From: Malus domestica
Lineage: Eukaryota; Streptophyta; Magnoliopsida; Rosales; Rosaceae
Length of the DNA: 64,000 bases
Assembly (NCBI RefSeq): GCF_042453785.1
Contig: NC_091669.1
Span: 10,862,501 to 10,926,500, forward strand
Direction: 5' to 3'
Shown: piece after piece, positions 1-10,241 of the stretch
Layout: each line of letters begins with the position of its first letter
How positions within the stretch are numbered: the first letter of the stretch is position 1
Program-made: the position numbers and the translations under genes
Notes under the pieces: generated by a model
What the model saw: only the letters and a program-made list of their open reading frames with translations
Told to the model about the DNA's origin: nothing
Database searches by the model: none

Positions 1-299
1 AGTCAAATATCTGAATGAATAAGGTATTGAGTTTTTACCTATATGTCTTGAGTTCGAAACACCTTCCACCCTTAAATTATTGTAATAGTTTCAAACTTTC
101 TCCCTTATCTTAGTAATAATATTTGTATTAAAGAAAAAAAAACCACAATCCCTACTATATCTTCTCATGTTTTTATCAAAATTTTAAAAACATGCTTGAA
201 TATTATGGGTTGCATACGAACCAACATTTGGGCTACCCACGTCAAACAGGCCCATATTTATCCCCATCGTTTTGCCCAAATTTTCACGAAAGCCCTTGC
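1..299. other. upstream flank, probable promoter of the proteasome gene
   Basis: No coding region seen. The sequence lies directly upstream of the presumed first exon of the proteasome alpha-4 gene. A GGCCCATA motif, of the site II type (GGCCCA) common in promoters of plant housekeeping genes, sits near 249. I see no TE termini here. The promoter role is inference from position only. Confidence 0.3.
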
Positions 300-448
300 T
301 CCAGAGCAAACAAAGTGAGACCTTTGGTTACTTCTTGAGGAAGAAGACGACGAAGAACTGAAGAAGAAAGAGGGAGCTGAGCCGAATAGGCGGCAAAGCT
401 ATACAATTTCTTTGACTATCTGCACGAACGGAGCGTGAGCGAATCTGG
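300..448 (+). other. presumed noncoding exon 1 (5' UTR) of the proteasome alpha-4 copy
   Basis: Purine-rich, ORF-free leader ending in a good plant donor (CTGG/GTAAGATT, GT at 449-450). The matching acceptor is TTCACAG at 9472-9478, 12 bases before the ATG of the proteasome reading frame. The intron between them now contains the whole 8.66-kb retrotransposon. The 5' limit is a guess; the donor/acceptor pairing is inference from the arrangement. Confidence 0.5.
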
Positions 449-475
449 GTAAGATTCGCATTCACCAACGATCGT

Positions 476-753
476 TGATAAGACCCAATTCTCAATTTCC
501 TCAATCAACCTGCAAGTAGCACAAAAAAGCTATGGAAGTAGAGGGAAGGAGAGATGAAGGAGCAGAGCTCGAAATATTTTTGTATTTAATTTCTTTGTTG
601 TAAATTCTGATCTCCCTTTTACATCCAAAACATGAGCTTATATAAGTTTCCACTAAAACAAATTGCCAGCTGGCAATAACTAATCACTCCCTAATACTCA
701 TATTTAGTCTGCTATTACATCACTAATTGTGATCGAAATATAGGATCATAACA
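476..753 (-). repeat. 3' LTR of the minus-strand retrotransposon
   Basis: 278 bp, starting and ending with the TG..CA dinucleotides on the element strand. It matches the split copy at 7670-7883 plus 9067-9130 with few substitutions. The adjacent bases 754-768 read as a purine tract on the minus strand, which identifies this copy as the 3' LTR. Confidence 0.9.
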
Positions 754-783
754 ATACTTCCCCCTTGAAGAACAACCTTGTCC

Positions 784-2109
784 TCAAGGTTGAAAATTGA
801 AAAACTTATTTGAACGAGCAGAAACTAAGGAGTCTTGCAACAGAAGGGAAGCTGTAGGGAATGCAAATACAATCTGCAGGTAGCTCACAACTTGAGGAGA
901 TGAGCCTGACAGCAACCCTGAGCTGGTTATGGCAGCTCCCCATAACTTGGTAAGTGAGCACTTGTTACTTGTAGCCTTTTCATAAATTTCGACCCACGAT
1001 ATCATTTCAATTTCCATGCTAGTTGCCAAAAAGCATGCAACAACATCAAATGGAGAAAATGGGCAAACTCCCAGGGAACCTGCCAGAAGATTCTCAACTA
1101 ATGCATCTACTATAGCAATTGGACCATTGCCAAGAATTATAGCCTTAGAGATGGTTCTGAGCTTGATATCCTCGAGAGCAAGACGAGAGGTCTGATTGAG
1201 AAGAGACTGTCGAAGATTAACTATCCTCTTCTTAGGTCCAACACACCATTCAATGTAGCCATCCTTCACCACACCACAGTGAGGGAAGCCACCCATGGGA
1301 GTGATGTCTTTCTCAGTCATATTCCCCTCGAGGAAGCATATCTCATAGCCTTTTTCAGTGATACCGGGACCACCTAATGTCTGATTGTCATAAAACTCCA
1401 TTTTCTGAAATAAGCTAATGGATGGGACCAGCCTATATAAGATATTGAAAACTGTCATTCTTTCTGAATCATTGAAATCATTGAACTTTAAACCTTCATA
1501 AGCAACACCGATATTATGCATGGAAGATTTAGAGGGCCTGAGCAAACCTAAAGCTTCAACCATGTCCTTTATCACCTCTGTTAAGGTGTATAGTTGGCAT
1601 TTGAATACATAAGGTGGCTGAGTAGTATCAAGTTCCAAAAATTTAAACAGCTCATTTTGCCAACTTACATTCACGGTAAGACAAATATACAAAGACCATG
1701 CAAAGACAAATGTGATGTACATACTTCCTGAAGAACAGGCAAAGAAATAACACCAGCAACAACCAAATGAAATTACACCAGCAGCAACCAATACATTGAT
1801 GTGTGCCATATTGTCTAACAAAATTACTTTCAGCTTATGACAGACTTTGCAGATACCTTCATAATTGTACAACCATGCATATACACTAGCACCATCAACT
1901 CTTAGATTTGGCCTGAATACTATTAGCTCTTCACTACCAAAAGTGAGCATCCGAATACGTCTGCCAGTTTTCTTATGATGCAACTCCAACAATACCAAAA
2001 TCCATTTTTTACCAATCACATAAGAGAAAACATGATGGCTTACACAATGTTGCTCAGGTACAGTCACATATGGTGTTGTCCGAGATTTCCATTGCTCCTT
2101 GAAATGCAT
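784..2109 (-). CDS. retrotransposon internal ORF containing a ribosomal protein L3 fragment
   Basis: A 441-codon open frame ending just inside the 3' LTR of the host retrotransposon. Residues about 265-319 (plus-strand 1152-1317) closely match the C-terminal part of cytosolic ribosomal protein L3. The diagnostic run [13 protein letters not shown] is followed by GVVKD, CVGPKKR and LRQSLL..TSRLALE; about three residues of L3 are missing in between. The rest of the frame is cysteine- and hydrophobic-rich and I do not recognise it. The upstream part of the same frame (5929-6426) was separated by the nested element at 2112-5934; the two segments meet in frame across the CATTC duplication. Any translation product would be a chimera, not a working L3. 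Confidence 0.6.
   Translation of the reverse strand: MHFKEQWKSRTTPYVTVPEQHCVSHHVFSYVIGKKWILVLLELHHKKTGRRIRMLTFGSEELIVFRPNLRVDGASVYAWLYNYEGICKVCHKLKVILLDNMAHINVLVAAGVISFGCCWCYFFACSSGSMYITFVFAWSLYICLTVNVSWQNELFKFLELDTTQPPYVFKCQLYTLTEVIKDMVEALGLLRPSKSSMHNIGVAYEGLKFNDFNDSERMTVFNILYRLVPSISLFQKMEFYDNQTLGGPGITEKGYEICFLEGNMTEKDITPMGGFPHCGVVKDGYIEWCVGPKKRIVNLRQSLLNQTSRLALEDIKLRTISKAIILGNGPIAIVDALVENLLAGSLGVCPFSPFDVVACFLATSMEIEMISWVEIYEKATSNKCSLTKLWGAAITSSGLLSGSSPQVVSYLQIVFAFPTASLLLQDSLVSARSNKFFNFQP
1152..1317 (-). pseudogene. captured ribosomal protein L3 gene fragment
   Basis: About 55 codons with near-identity to the conserved C-terminal segment of eukaryotic ribosomal protein uL3. It has no L3 sequence on either side, so it is a fragment and not a displaced gene. 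It is in frame with the surrounding retrotransposon ORF and carries no intron, so cDNA capture is possible, but exon capture cannot be excluded. Confidence 0.8.
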
Positions 2110-2111
2110 TC

Positions 2112-2480
2112 TGTTTGTACCATACTTAGGGCCTCCGTATTTAGATCTCGTATAAATACTCGGATGACTTAAATGTAATTATGTAATAAAGGAATGGGCA
2201 AATATGTAATAAGTAAGGAGTCCTTATTCTATAAAAGGACCCCCCACCCTCACAATTAAGGAGGCCAATTCCTAAGCCTCCTTACATCCCCTAAGCTCTA
2301 AGCTATCTCAAAGCTCTCACTCTCATATTCAGAGCTCTCTCTCCCTCATAAATACAATATCAGTGTGGACGTAGCCCAAACCTTGGGGTGAACCACGATA
2401 CATCTTGTGTTATTTATATTTCTTGTAGATTCACGGTCGGATTTACGTTGTTCCAAGACCTCCGGTTTTGTGCATCAACA
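2112..2480 (+). repeat. 5' LTR of nested element
   Basis: 369 bp. Contains a TATA-like CTATAAAAGGACC near 2229, so the transcription start probably lies a few tens of bases downstream. It pairs with 5564-5934. Confidence 0.9.
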
Positions 2481-2805
2481 TTTGGCCCCGTCTGTGGGAA
2501 TCGATACAAAAAAACTATGTCAGTTCTCTTTCATTTTTTCACCTCCACCATGGATCTGCAAAATCTGCAAAAACCCAACAACCCAAAGTTTTCCCGGAAA
2601 AACCCAAGAAACCAGTCCCATATCTCTATCTCTCTTACTCTCCGCAACTTCCACAACACACATTCTAAACCATCTCTACTCTCTCTCCATGCCCGTTGCT
2701 TCCTTCACACGTACATCTTGTCATCTATAAACCATAGCTTTTCTGCATTTTAATTCACAACTCCGACGTCGATTTCTTCTCCAGAAATCTAGATTCTTCG
2801 ATAAT

Positions 2806-3072
2806 ATGGCCGCCAAAAAGAGTGTGTGCGTGTGCTTCGCCGTAATTTTCATCTCGTCGGTTCTGGTTTCCGGCGCCGAAGCATTTACATTCCTAGATTC
2901 AGGTGGACTACTTCAAACCCTATTCCTAGCAAACGGTCTCTCAGCTGACCATCCTCACTCGGCCGGACCGCCACCGCTAGATTCCTCAAAAACTCGATTC
3001 CAAATCCTTCGAATCGCAGATCTAAACCTACCGTCAATCCGAATCTCTCATGCGCTGCAATGGCGAAACTGA
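2806..3072 (+). CDS. captured ORF with signal peptide, unknown function
   Basis: An 88-codon ORF inside the nested LTR element. It opens with MAAKKSVCVCFAVIFISSVL and an Ala/Gly-rich cleavage region ending near AEAF, typical of a secretory signal peptide. The following residues (TFLDSGGLLQTLFLANGLS) are not a family I recognise. It is preceded by a pyrimidine-rich leader and a TATA-like ATCTATAAACC near 2727. This suggests that a genomic 5' gene end, promoter included, was captured. Frame and codon use degrade after about residue 50. It is probably a gene fragment without function. Confidence 0.35.
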   Translation: MAAKKSVCVCFAVIFISSVLVSGAEAFTFLDSGGLLQTLFLANGLSADHPHSAGPPPLDSSKTRFQILRIADLNLPSIRISHALQWRN

Positions 3073-4298
3073 AACAATAGCGACTGAAAGCATAAAAGTC
3101 TCCAAGCTCAGCTGAATAGCTTGTGTGGAGCTCCAATGGCGGTAGACGATGAACTCCCTCAAAGCCTGTGGCGTGGCAGTAAGGAGGTCGATATGGTTTT
3201 TGAGAGGCTGGAAAAAGAGTATGAGGGCATGCAAGGAGGTCGATATAGCAGGACTGAAGCTAGATGAAGAAACAAAGTCTCAAATGTTGTTGCAATTAGA
3301 GGAAGAAAAAACGCTGCTCCTGGTGCCACAACGTCCCTGCACAATTGAAAATTGACGGATATGTAAGTTTCAATTCTTACAAGTAACTGGAATATGAATT
3401 CATTGCTAATAGCGCTTACCAGTGGCGTGTCAACTTCAACAAATATGGAGCTTAGATTGAACTCCCAGTCAAGTTCACATATATGAGATATGAAACTTAG
3501 CAGTTCAGGCATGGAAACTGATCAGTCCAGCAAGAAAAATAGTGTTTCATGCAAAAGGCTTGGGGGTATCTTAGACAACAGAAAGGAAGGCTCTACATCA
3601 TTAGGAGATGTGTAATCATGCTTCTCTGCTGGCACGACTAATTTTCCACCCACAAAGTCTTCAACATTTGTAGTTTGTTCAAAATGTGAAAATATCAAAG
3701 CAGCATAAATTTGAAGATGCAGAAGATGATCACCGTGATCAGATTAAGTAGACCACAACCGCCAGGTTTGATATTCACAGTCAAACTTTGGCCAGAAAGC
3801 TACCGGAGTCCGATTCAAGCAGGCTACAAGTGTTCACATTTCTTATGAGAACAATAACATGGATAAGCAGCAGGAGGAACCCACTTTGAAAACTGGCAGC
3901 GCACAGACATACAGAGACAGAGACGCAGTGGAAAGCAAAAGGGCAAAGAGAAAAAGAAAAAGAAAAAGGATGAGTGATGGGCACGACCTGGCTGTTCAAG
4001 AAAAGCAAGTGGTTTGCAAACAAAAGATACCTTACAAAGCAACATAGGTGGACAGAGAATGAGCGGGGAGGAAAGCATAAGCAAGGAATAAACATCCCAC
4101 CAGAATGATGTGATTTACTTTTCTTGTTTTTTTTAATGATGTAATTTATTTTTCTTATCTTTCGGAGACATCTGTATAAACTTCATCAGAGAGTAATAAA
4201 AAAAAACGGCAAGCCCAAAATAATGGGCTGCAATGTTATGTAGAGGGCGAAGGCCCATATGCCCAAAAGAGCCAGGCCCTATGGCTCCAAATTTATTC

Positions 4299-4420
4299 GG
4301 CACCCTGCCGCTATTATCACCAACCAGGTGATCAAAAATATGCCCAGTACTCCAAAATTATTCGGCAACCTGCCGCTATTATCACCAACCAGGTGATCAA
4401 AAGTACATCCACTACTCCAA
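4299..4420. repeat. two tandem copies of a ~60-bp unit
   Basis: Two consecutive copies of a unit containing TATTCGGCA, CCTGCCGCTATTATCACC and AACCAGGTGATCAAAA, within the nested LTR element. Confidence 0.7.
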
Positions 4421-4429
4421 AACTATACA

Positions 4430-4680
4430 TGAGTATTACTCATGTCAATCATACATAAACATTTCATGAGCATCACTCATGTCAATCATACATAAACATT
4501 CATGACCATCATTCATGTCAACATTCATGACCATCATTCATGTCAACATTCATGAGCATCACTCATGTCAACATTCATGAGCATCACTTATGTCAACATT
4601 CATGAGCATCACTCATGTCAACATCCATGAGCATCACTCATGTCAATCAACATAAACATTCATGAGCATCACTTATGTCA
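4430..4680. repeat. minisatellite of ~23-bp units (CATGAGCATCACTCATGTCAA)
   Basis: About ten head-to-tail copies of the unit CATGAGCATCACTCATGTCAA, with a few variant or longer copies (TCATACATAAA inserts). It lies within the interior of the nested LTR element. Confidence 0.85.
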
Positions 4681-4930
4681 ATCAGCTTCAAAAGCTTCAT
4701 TACAGAGCTCTAGCTTCAAAAGCTTCATTTACAAAAGCTCTAGCTTCAAAAGTTTCATTTACAGAGCTTCAGCTTTAAAAGCTTCATTTACAAAAGCTCT
4801 AGCTTCAAAAGCTTCATTTACAGAGCTCTAGCTTCAAAAGCTTCATTTACAAAAGCTCTAGCTTCAAAAGCTTCATTTACAGAGCTCCCGCTTCAAAGCT
4901 TCACTTGCAAAGCTTCACCTACAAAGCTTT
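4681..4930. repeat. minisatellite of AGCTTCAAAAGCTTCATTTAC units
   Basis: About eight copies of a ~30-bp unit alternating between two endings (ACAAAAGCTCT and ACAGAGCTCT). It directly follows the preceding minisatellite. The unit contains the palindrome AGCTT..AAGCT. Confidence 0.85.
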
Positions 4931-5097
4931 AGTGCAGGGTATACAAATACCACTTCCGAACAACTGCCACTTTGGCCCATACATGGATTCAATTTGAAGT
5001 CTCCAGCCAACAGACTCTATTGACCGAAGACTTGAGAGACTACACTATACACTATATATTGGGCCTCAACTGGGCCTCATAAAAAAATACTTGGGGG

Positions 5098-5350
5098 ACT
5101 TAGCCCATCACTTATGTATTGAGGAGCGAGCCCTTATTTTATAAAGGGGACTCCCTTACTTTCATTAGAGAGCATTCATTCTTCATGTACTGAGGAGCGA
5201 TCCCTTATTTTATAAAATGGACTCCCTCACTATCATTAGAAAGCATCGCCGCCTACTGAGCAACCGCCTCGCCACGAGCATCAACTCTAGCCCATCATTT
5301 ATGTATTGAGGAGCGAGCCCTTATTCTATAAAAGGGACTCCCTCACCTTC
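5098..5350 (+). repeat. three extra copies of an LTR-promoter-like cassette
   Basis: Three copies (near 5110, 5188 and 5296) of a ~60-bp block with TGTATTGAGGAGCGA, CCCTTATT and a TATAAA box followed by a GGGACTCCCT run. The block resembles the TATA region of this element's own LTR (GGAGTCCTTATTCTATAAAAGGACC). Related cassettes occur in the minus-strand relative at 32.9-33.0 kb, so they are a family feature. Confidence 0.7.
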
Positions 5351-5563
5351 AACACCACAAGCCGAACCAACCAAGGCAACATAAGCCACAAGCAAAGCAG
5401 CCTCGCAACATGTGCTACTTCTAGTTGAGCATCATTTCAGGTTGAGCACCACCTCATATCGAGTATTAGTCCTAGACGACATCTAGTTACTTCGGCCCAT
5501 ACATGGACTGAATTTCAAGTTTCCAGCCAAAAGACTCTCTTGACTGAAGACTTGGGGGACTAC

Positions 5564-5934
5564 TGTTTGTACCATACTTAGGGCCTTCGTATTTAAATCT
5601 CGTATAAATACTCGGGGGACTTAAATGTAATTATGTAATAAAGGAATGGGCAAATATGTAATAAGTGAGGAGTCCTTATTCTATAAAAGGACCCCTCACC
5701 CTCACAATTAAGGAGGCCAATTCCTAAGCCTCCTCACATCCCCTAAGCTCTAAGCTCTCTCAAAGCTCTCACTCTCATATTCAGAGCTCTCTCTCTCCCT
5801 CAGAAATACAATATCAGTGTGGACGTAGCCCAAACCTTGGGGTCAACCACGATACATCTTGTGTTATTTACATTTCTTGCAGATTCACGGTCGGATTTAC
5901 GTTGTTCCAAGACCTCCAGTTTTGTGCCTCAACA
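5564..5934 (+). repeat. 3' LTR of nested element
   Basis: 371 bp, pairs with 2112-2480; preceded by a purine tract and followed by the CATTC target duplication. Confidence 0.9.
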
Positions 5935-6426
5935 CATTCCATAAACCAAGAAAAATAAGATTGAAGCAATAGTTGTTCCATCCTCTTGCAAAAGAAGCTT
6001 GAACTCAATCTCTAAATTCAGGAGACTTGTTAAACTGTTGGCAACCATGGAAATGATTTCCTTGATTTTGAAATGATCATTTCTGTGTTTATGGCTGAGT
6101 ATTGCAAACACTTCCTCTTCTTGTTTAAAATGTCCATCTTGAAGCCCTTTCAAGTTAGCATATTCTTTCAAGAGCCAGATCATGGTTGTAACAATTTGCA
6201 CTAGCAAGAGCACAATTTGACCAAAAACACAATTGTTACATGCTTCTGTAATATTTGTAGCAAGTTCCAGACCCTTGTAGCAGACCACTTCCTGAGACAA
6301 CGTAGGGTTTAGAGTGTTGGAAAAGATACGGAGTCTGTTATCATTCTTACTTTTCTGAACAAATATCGATACATATAGGTTATTCCCTTTACTGATTGTA
6401 TCATTGAGAGCACTAGCAGCTGCCAT
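5929..6426 (-). CDS. N-terminal part of the split retrotransposon ORF
   Basis: About 163 codons of the older minus-strand element, cut by insertion of the nested LTR element. The last genuine codons run into the CATTC duplication; the frame resumes at 2109 and continues to 784. The product is Ile/Leu-rich, with stretches resembling helical segments (VLLLVQIVTTMIWLL). I do not recognise the family. Confidence 0.4.
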   Translation of the reverse strand: MAAASALNDTISKGNNLYVSIFVQKSKNDNRLRIFSNTLNPTLSQEVVCYKGLELATNITEACNNCVFGQIVLLLVQIVTTMIWLLKEYANLKGLQDGHFKQEEEVFAILSHKHRNDHFKIKEIISMVANSLTSLLNLEIEFKLLLQEDGTTIASILFFLVYGMC

Positions 6427-6655
6427 ATCTGAGTCCTCTTTGCCAAACTGATCAAATCTGAAACTTTTCTCTTCCCATTTTCTTCTAATACCTTAAAAGA
6501 TAGGAGAATGCAGGGCCTCTCCATCAACCATATTGTATAATTCCTTTTATTGAACTTGTTCCTCTTATTGAGGACAACCCTTTGATAAGATATATTGTCA
6601 CAAAGATCAGTTAGAGTGTGACACCAACCCGGTTGCTGGAAAATTTGGTCATTCG

Positions 6656-7705
6656 CTAGAAAACAGCATCAAGGTGTACACCAACCCTATTACACAATTC
6701 CTGATTCAATTTTGAAAACAAGCTGGTGAAAATAGAATAGTCATGCTGGGAAATGGCCATGACTGTGAATGCACAGATGTGTAACAGTGATAAGCAGATG
6801 AACTGCTTGATAGCATTGATATGACCCAAAGTCCCATTCTTCTCAGTGAAACTAGCTGCAAGATCTTTAGGTAAATAACGACAAACGAATACAACAATAT
6901 CCAAAGCTTCCAGGTTGCTACTCAATGACATATTATCCCTATTATGCCTCTTAGACATATCATCAAACAGATGCAATGCATAGAAAATTTTCTTCACCAA
7001 TTTACCCACAAGATACCAATTAACTCATCCAAATTTATCTTTCAAGTATGCACCATAGTAATCAGTCAAAAGAGAATGGAATTTAGCCTTTGGAGTTGTT
7101 GAAATGATACTCAAATTAAGAACTACCTCAGGTCTAGTTTTCGTAGTATTGGAGAACAAGTGCTTAAGGAGTAGCTGCGGAGCAGATATCATCGTCTTCG
7201 ATTTCGGAAGCAATATTGTAGATGCAGCGGAGTTGTTCGAGTGTGGCTTGACGGCCGAATTTGCCAGTGCTCGCAACATCGGTGAAGATGAGAGCAATGG
7301 TAGAATAGAATTGGTGTGGATTGTCGACGAAATTCGCAGTGGGTTGCCGTCTCCGTTCTGAGGTTTTTGGTGACCGACCTCGATCGATTTAGCTTCCTCG
7401 GAACACATCGAGGCTGGATCAGAATCTCCCTCGACGTTGAGAGCCAAGTCACAGTGTAACTAAGCAAGGTCACTACGGATTTCTACGAGGACAGGATTCA
7501 TAGCCTTATGAATGGCGGTGAGTGCAGAATCCATAGCTTCACGGATCGCAGCACGCGTCGAAGCTTTGAAGGAGTCGATTGCAGCTGAGAGGAGCGCATC
7601 CATGGCAAGAAGACGGGTCGAGTGGGCGTGCACAAGAGGGAAACCAGGATTCGAGAAGGATGATACCATTGATAAGACCCAATTCTCAATTCCCTTAATC
7701 AATCT
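6656..7705 (-). pseudogene. degenerate 5' coding region of the minus-strand retrotransposon (gag-like start, unknown segments)
   Basis: Immediately after the primer-binding site the minus strand reads about 80 codons rich in Ala/Ser, including MDALLSAAIDSFKASTRAAI and a following amphipathic stretch. This resembles the N-terminus of plant retrotransposon gag proteins. The frame stops and is followed by two further open segments (7447-7025 and 7009-6656) with no domains I recognise. They lack a zinc knuckle, protease or polymerase motifs. They may be further captured host pieces. Confidence 0.4.
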
Positions 7706-7883
7706 GTAAGTAGCACAAGAAAGCTATGGAAGATGAGGGAAGGAAAGATGAAGGAGCAGAGCTCCAAATATTTTTGTATTTAATTTCTTTGTTGTAAATT
7801 CTGATCTCCCTTTTACATCCAAAGCATGAGCTTATATAAGTTTCCACTAAAACAAATTGCCAGCTGGCAATAACTAATCACTC

Positions 7884-9066
7884 TCGGACTCATTTGGCAG
7901 CTCGGACTGTACTGACTATTTCTGTCGGATAGGATAAATAGCCACCGGATAGTACTGACTAAATTAGTCGGGCGTTTGGTGCAGTATCGGACTAATGATC
8001 GTATTATTTATACTGTGTTTGGTACTGAACCGGATAAGAAAATGGAAGAAAAAAAATCAAAGGGTACAACAACCAAGTTATCTCATAGCAACTTTCCAAT
8101 TGAGCAAAAGAGAAGAACATGTTAATCCTCCAAAACTCTGATGACACCAGTGCAAAGAGACAACAAAAACCTCACCCATTGTGAAGGCTCTTCTACCCCA
8201 CCCCCCTTAAAATGTCAAAAATCCTCATGTTCCTCTCCACCCGTAAACCCCACAAAGCAGCCATCATGCAGCAGCCCCTCAGCAGTCTAGCCTTATTACC
8301 TCTACCAAAAGCATCCAGACTTTTACTAATCAGTGATTGGAACCCTTCTGAAATTTACCCAACTCATTACAGCCTGTCCAAATAATAAGAATCACAAATT
8401 TAAAGCTCCTAGACAGTGGACAACAAATGATCTCCATCATCTCCTTTCCTTTCACACATGATACACCAAATAGGAGAAGACGGCAACTAGGTCTCCTTTT
8501 CCGAAGCAAATCAGAAATGTTCACCCTCAACAAGCCAACTCAAATCAATAACTTTTTAGCTGCACACCAGAGTCTTCCTCTATATGCAAAAGTTGAAGAA
8601 CGTGACCAGAAATCTTGAATTCGAGCACCATAATTGAAAATCCAGAAGCAAAAAGATGGAGAAGATGAAAACCCAGAAGCAAAAAATTGAAAACCCATAA
8701 TTGAAAACCTAGAAACACCATAATTGAAAACCTGGGTTTCGTCTGCCCAGCTACCTTTTCTTCCTTCTTGGGCTCCTCCGTCGCCGGAGCCTCTGCTGGC
8801 AGTTGGGAAGGAGGGAGAGACAGAGCAGCAATACCTTGGTGGAGAGAGTTCGCGTTGGGCAGGAACAGAGAGGGTCGAAGAGAAGGAGCGCGAACCCGAC
8901 TAATTATACCAACCTATTGGAGAGGATTGCTAAGCGGGTGCAGAGTGTATTAAAATGGTGGGCCCGGATTATTTAATCCGGTGCCTATTTAATCCAAACG
9001 GCCACCAAACACCGTACACCGTATTATTAGTACTATCCGGTGCCTTATACTGTGTGCCAAACATGA
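7884..9066. mobile_element. Harbinger-like non-autonomous element carrying a LINE fragment, inside the LTR
   Basis: Comparison with the intact LTR at 476-753 defines the insertion. Its ends form an imperfect inverted repeat: GGACTCATTTGGCA near the left and GGTCATGTTTGGCA as the complement of the right. A sub-terminal stretch GCGTTTGGTGCAGTATCGG near 7970 is shared almost exactly with the element at 53490. The interior contains a minus-strand LINE fragment and GC-rich unassigned sequence (8760-8930). I could not define a clean target duplication. The superfamily call rests on similarity to the better-bounded element at 53490. Confidence 0.65.
8170..8600 (-). pseudogene. LINE ORF2 C-terminal fragment (zinc-binding RVT domain)
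   Basis: On the minus strand, in shifting frames, it reads a CIMCER...GDHL-type cysteine/histidine motif and further on ALWGLRVERNMRIF. Both are hallmarks of the zf-RVT region at the end of plant L1-type ORF2 proteins. Frameshifts make it noncoding. Confidence 0.5.
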
Positions 9067-9484
9067 CCTAATACTCATATTTAGTCTGCTATTACATCAC
9101 TAATTGCGATCGAAATATAGGATCATAACAATCGTTTTTTCAATTAGTTTCTGAGAAATTTCTCAAATGTCGACAGCTTCATTGTAATTCGCTGGTTGGT
9201 ACCTCTGATTATCGTGCATTTTAATGTTTGTTAATCCATTCATCTGTTCGGTGATATTAATGTTGTAATTTTTTTATCTGGGTTCTGATGTTCTTAGTAT
9301 TTCAAATATGCATTTGCCGAATTGATGATATTTAGTAATTTTGTATGTTAGATTGAAGAAGAATACTTGCCGAAATTGTATTCATATTTTGATTTCTGGG
9401 TTTCCCTTGTTCTTCCTTTTCGAATTCGAATTCAATTTCCGGGTGTTCTTACTATAAATTTCGATGTTTACTTCACAGTTGTAA

Positions 9485-10241
<757 letters not shown>

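Larger units (their letters stand above)
2112..5934 (+). mobile_element. nested non-autonomous LTR retrotransposon (plus strand)
   Basis: LTRs at 2112-2480 and 5564-5934 (TGTTTGTACC...TCAACA). Perfect 5-bp duplications CATTC lie at 2107-2111 and 5935-5939, inside the older minus-strand element. The 5' LTR is followed by the GGCCCCGTCTGTGGGAA motif, a variant of the TTGGCGCCGTCTGTGGGAA segment seen after many plant Ty3/gypsy LTRs. A purine tract (CTTGGGGGAC) precedes the 3' LTR. By eye the two LTRs differ at roughly a dozen positions. The interior has no pol domains; it contains host-like coding scraps, several tandem repeat blocks and extra copies of the LTR promoter region. Confidence 0.92.
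476..9130 (-). mobile_element. LTR retrotransposon with host-gene fragments (minus strand), host of nested insertions
   Basis: Read on the minus strand, both LTRs begin TGTTATGATCC and end GGTCTTATCA. The 3' LTR is 476-753. The 5' LTR is 7670-9130 and is split by an insertion near 7884-9066. The element is flanked by perfect 5-bp duplications ATCGT (471-475 and 9131-9135). A primer-binding site of the initiator-Met type (TGGTATCA) abuts the 5' LTR, and a purine tract (AAGGGGGAAG) abuts the 3' LTR. The interior lacks recognisable reverse transcriptase, integrase or protease. It codes instead for gag-like and unknown pieces plus a ribosomal protein L3 fragment, so it looks non-autonomous. It sits in the 5' UTR intron of a proteasome gene copy. 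Confidence 0.9.
7670..9130 (-). repeat. 5' LTR of the minus-strand retrotransposon, split by an insertion
   Basis: LTR sequence occupies 7670-7883 and 9067-9130. The intervening 1.18 kb is foreign (see next entry). Flanked on the outside by the ATCGT duplication. Confidence 0.88.

Noticed and set aside
4430-4930. CRISPR-like array of short repeats
   Set aside because: Repeats are directly adjacent without unique spacers, in a plant LTR element; it is a minisatellite.
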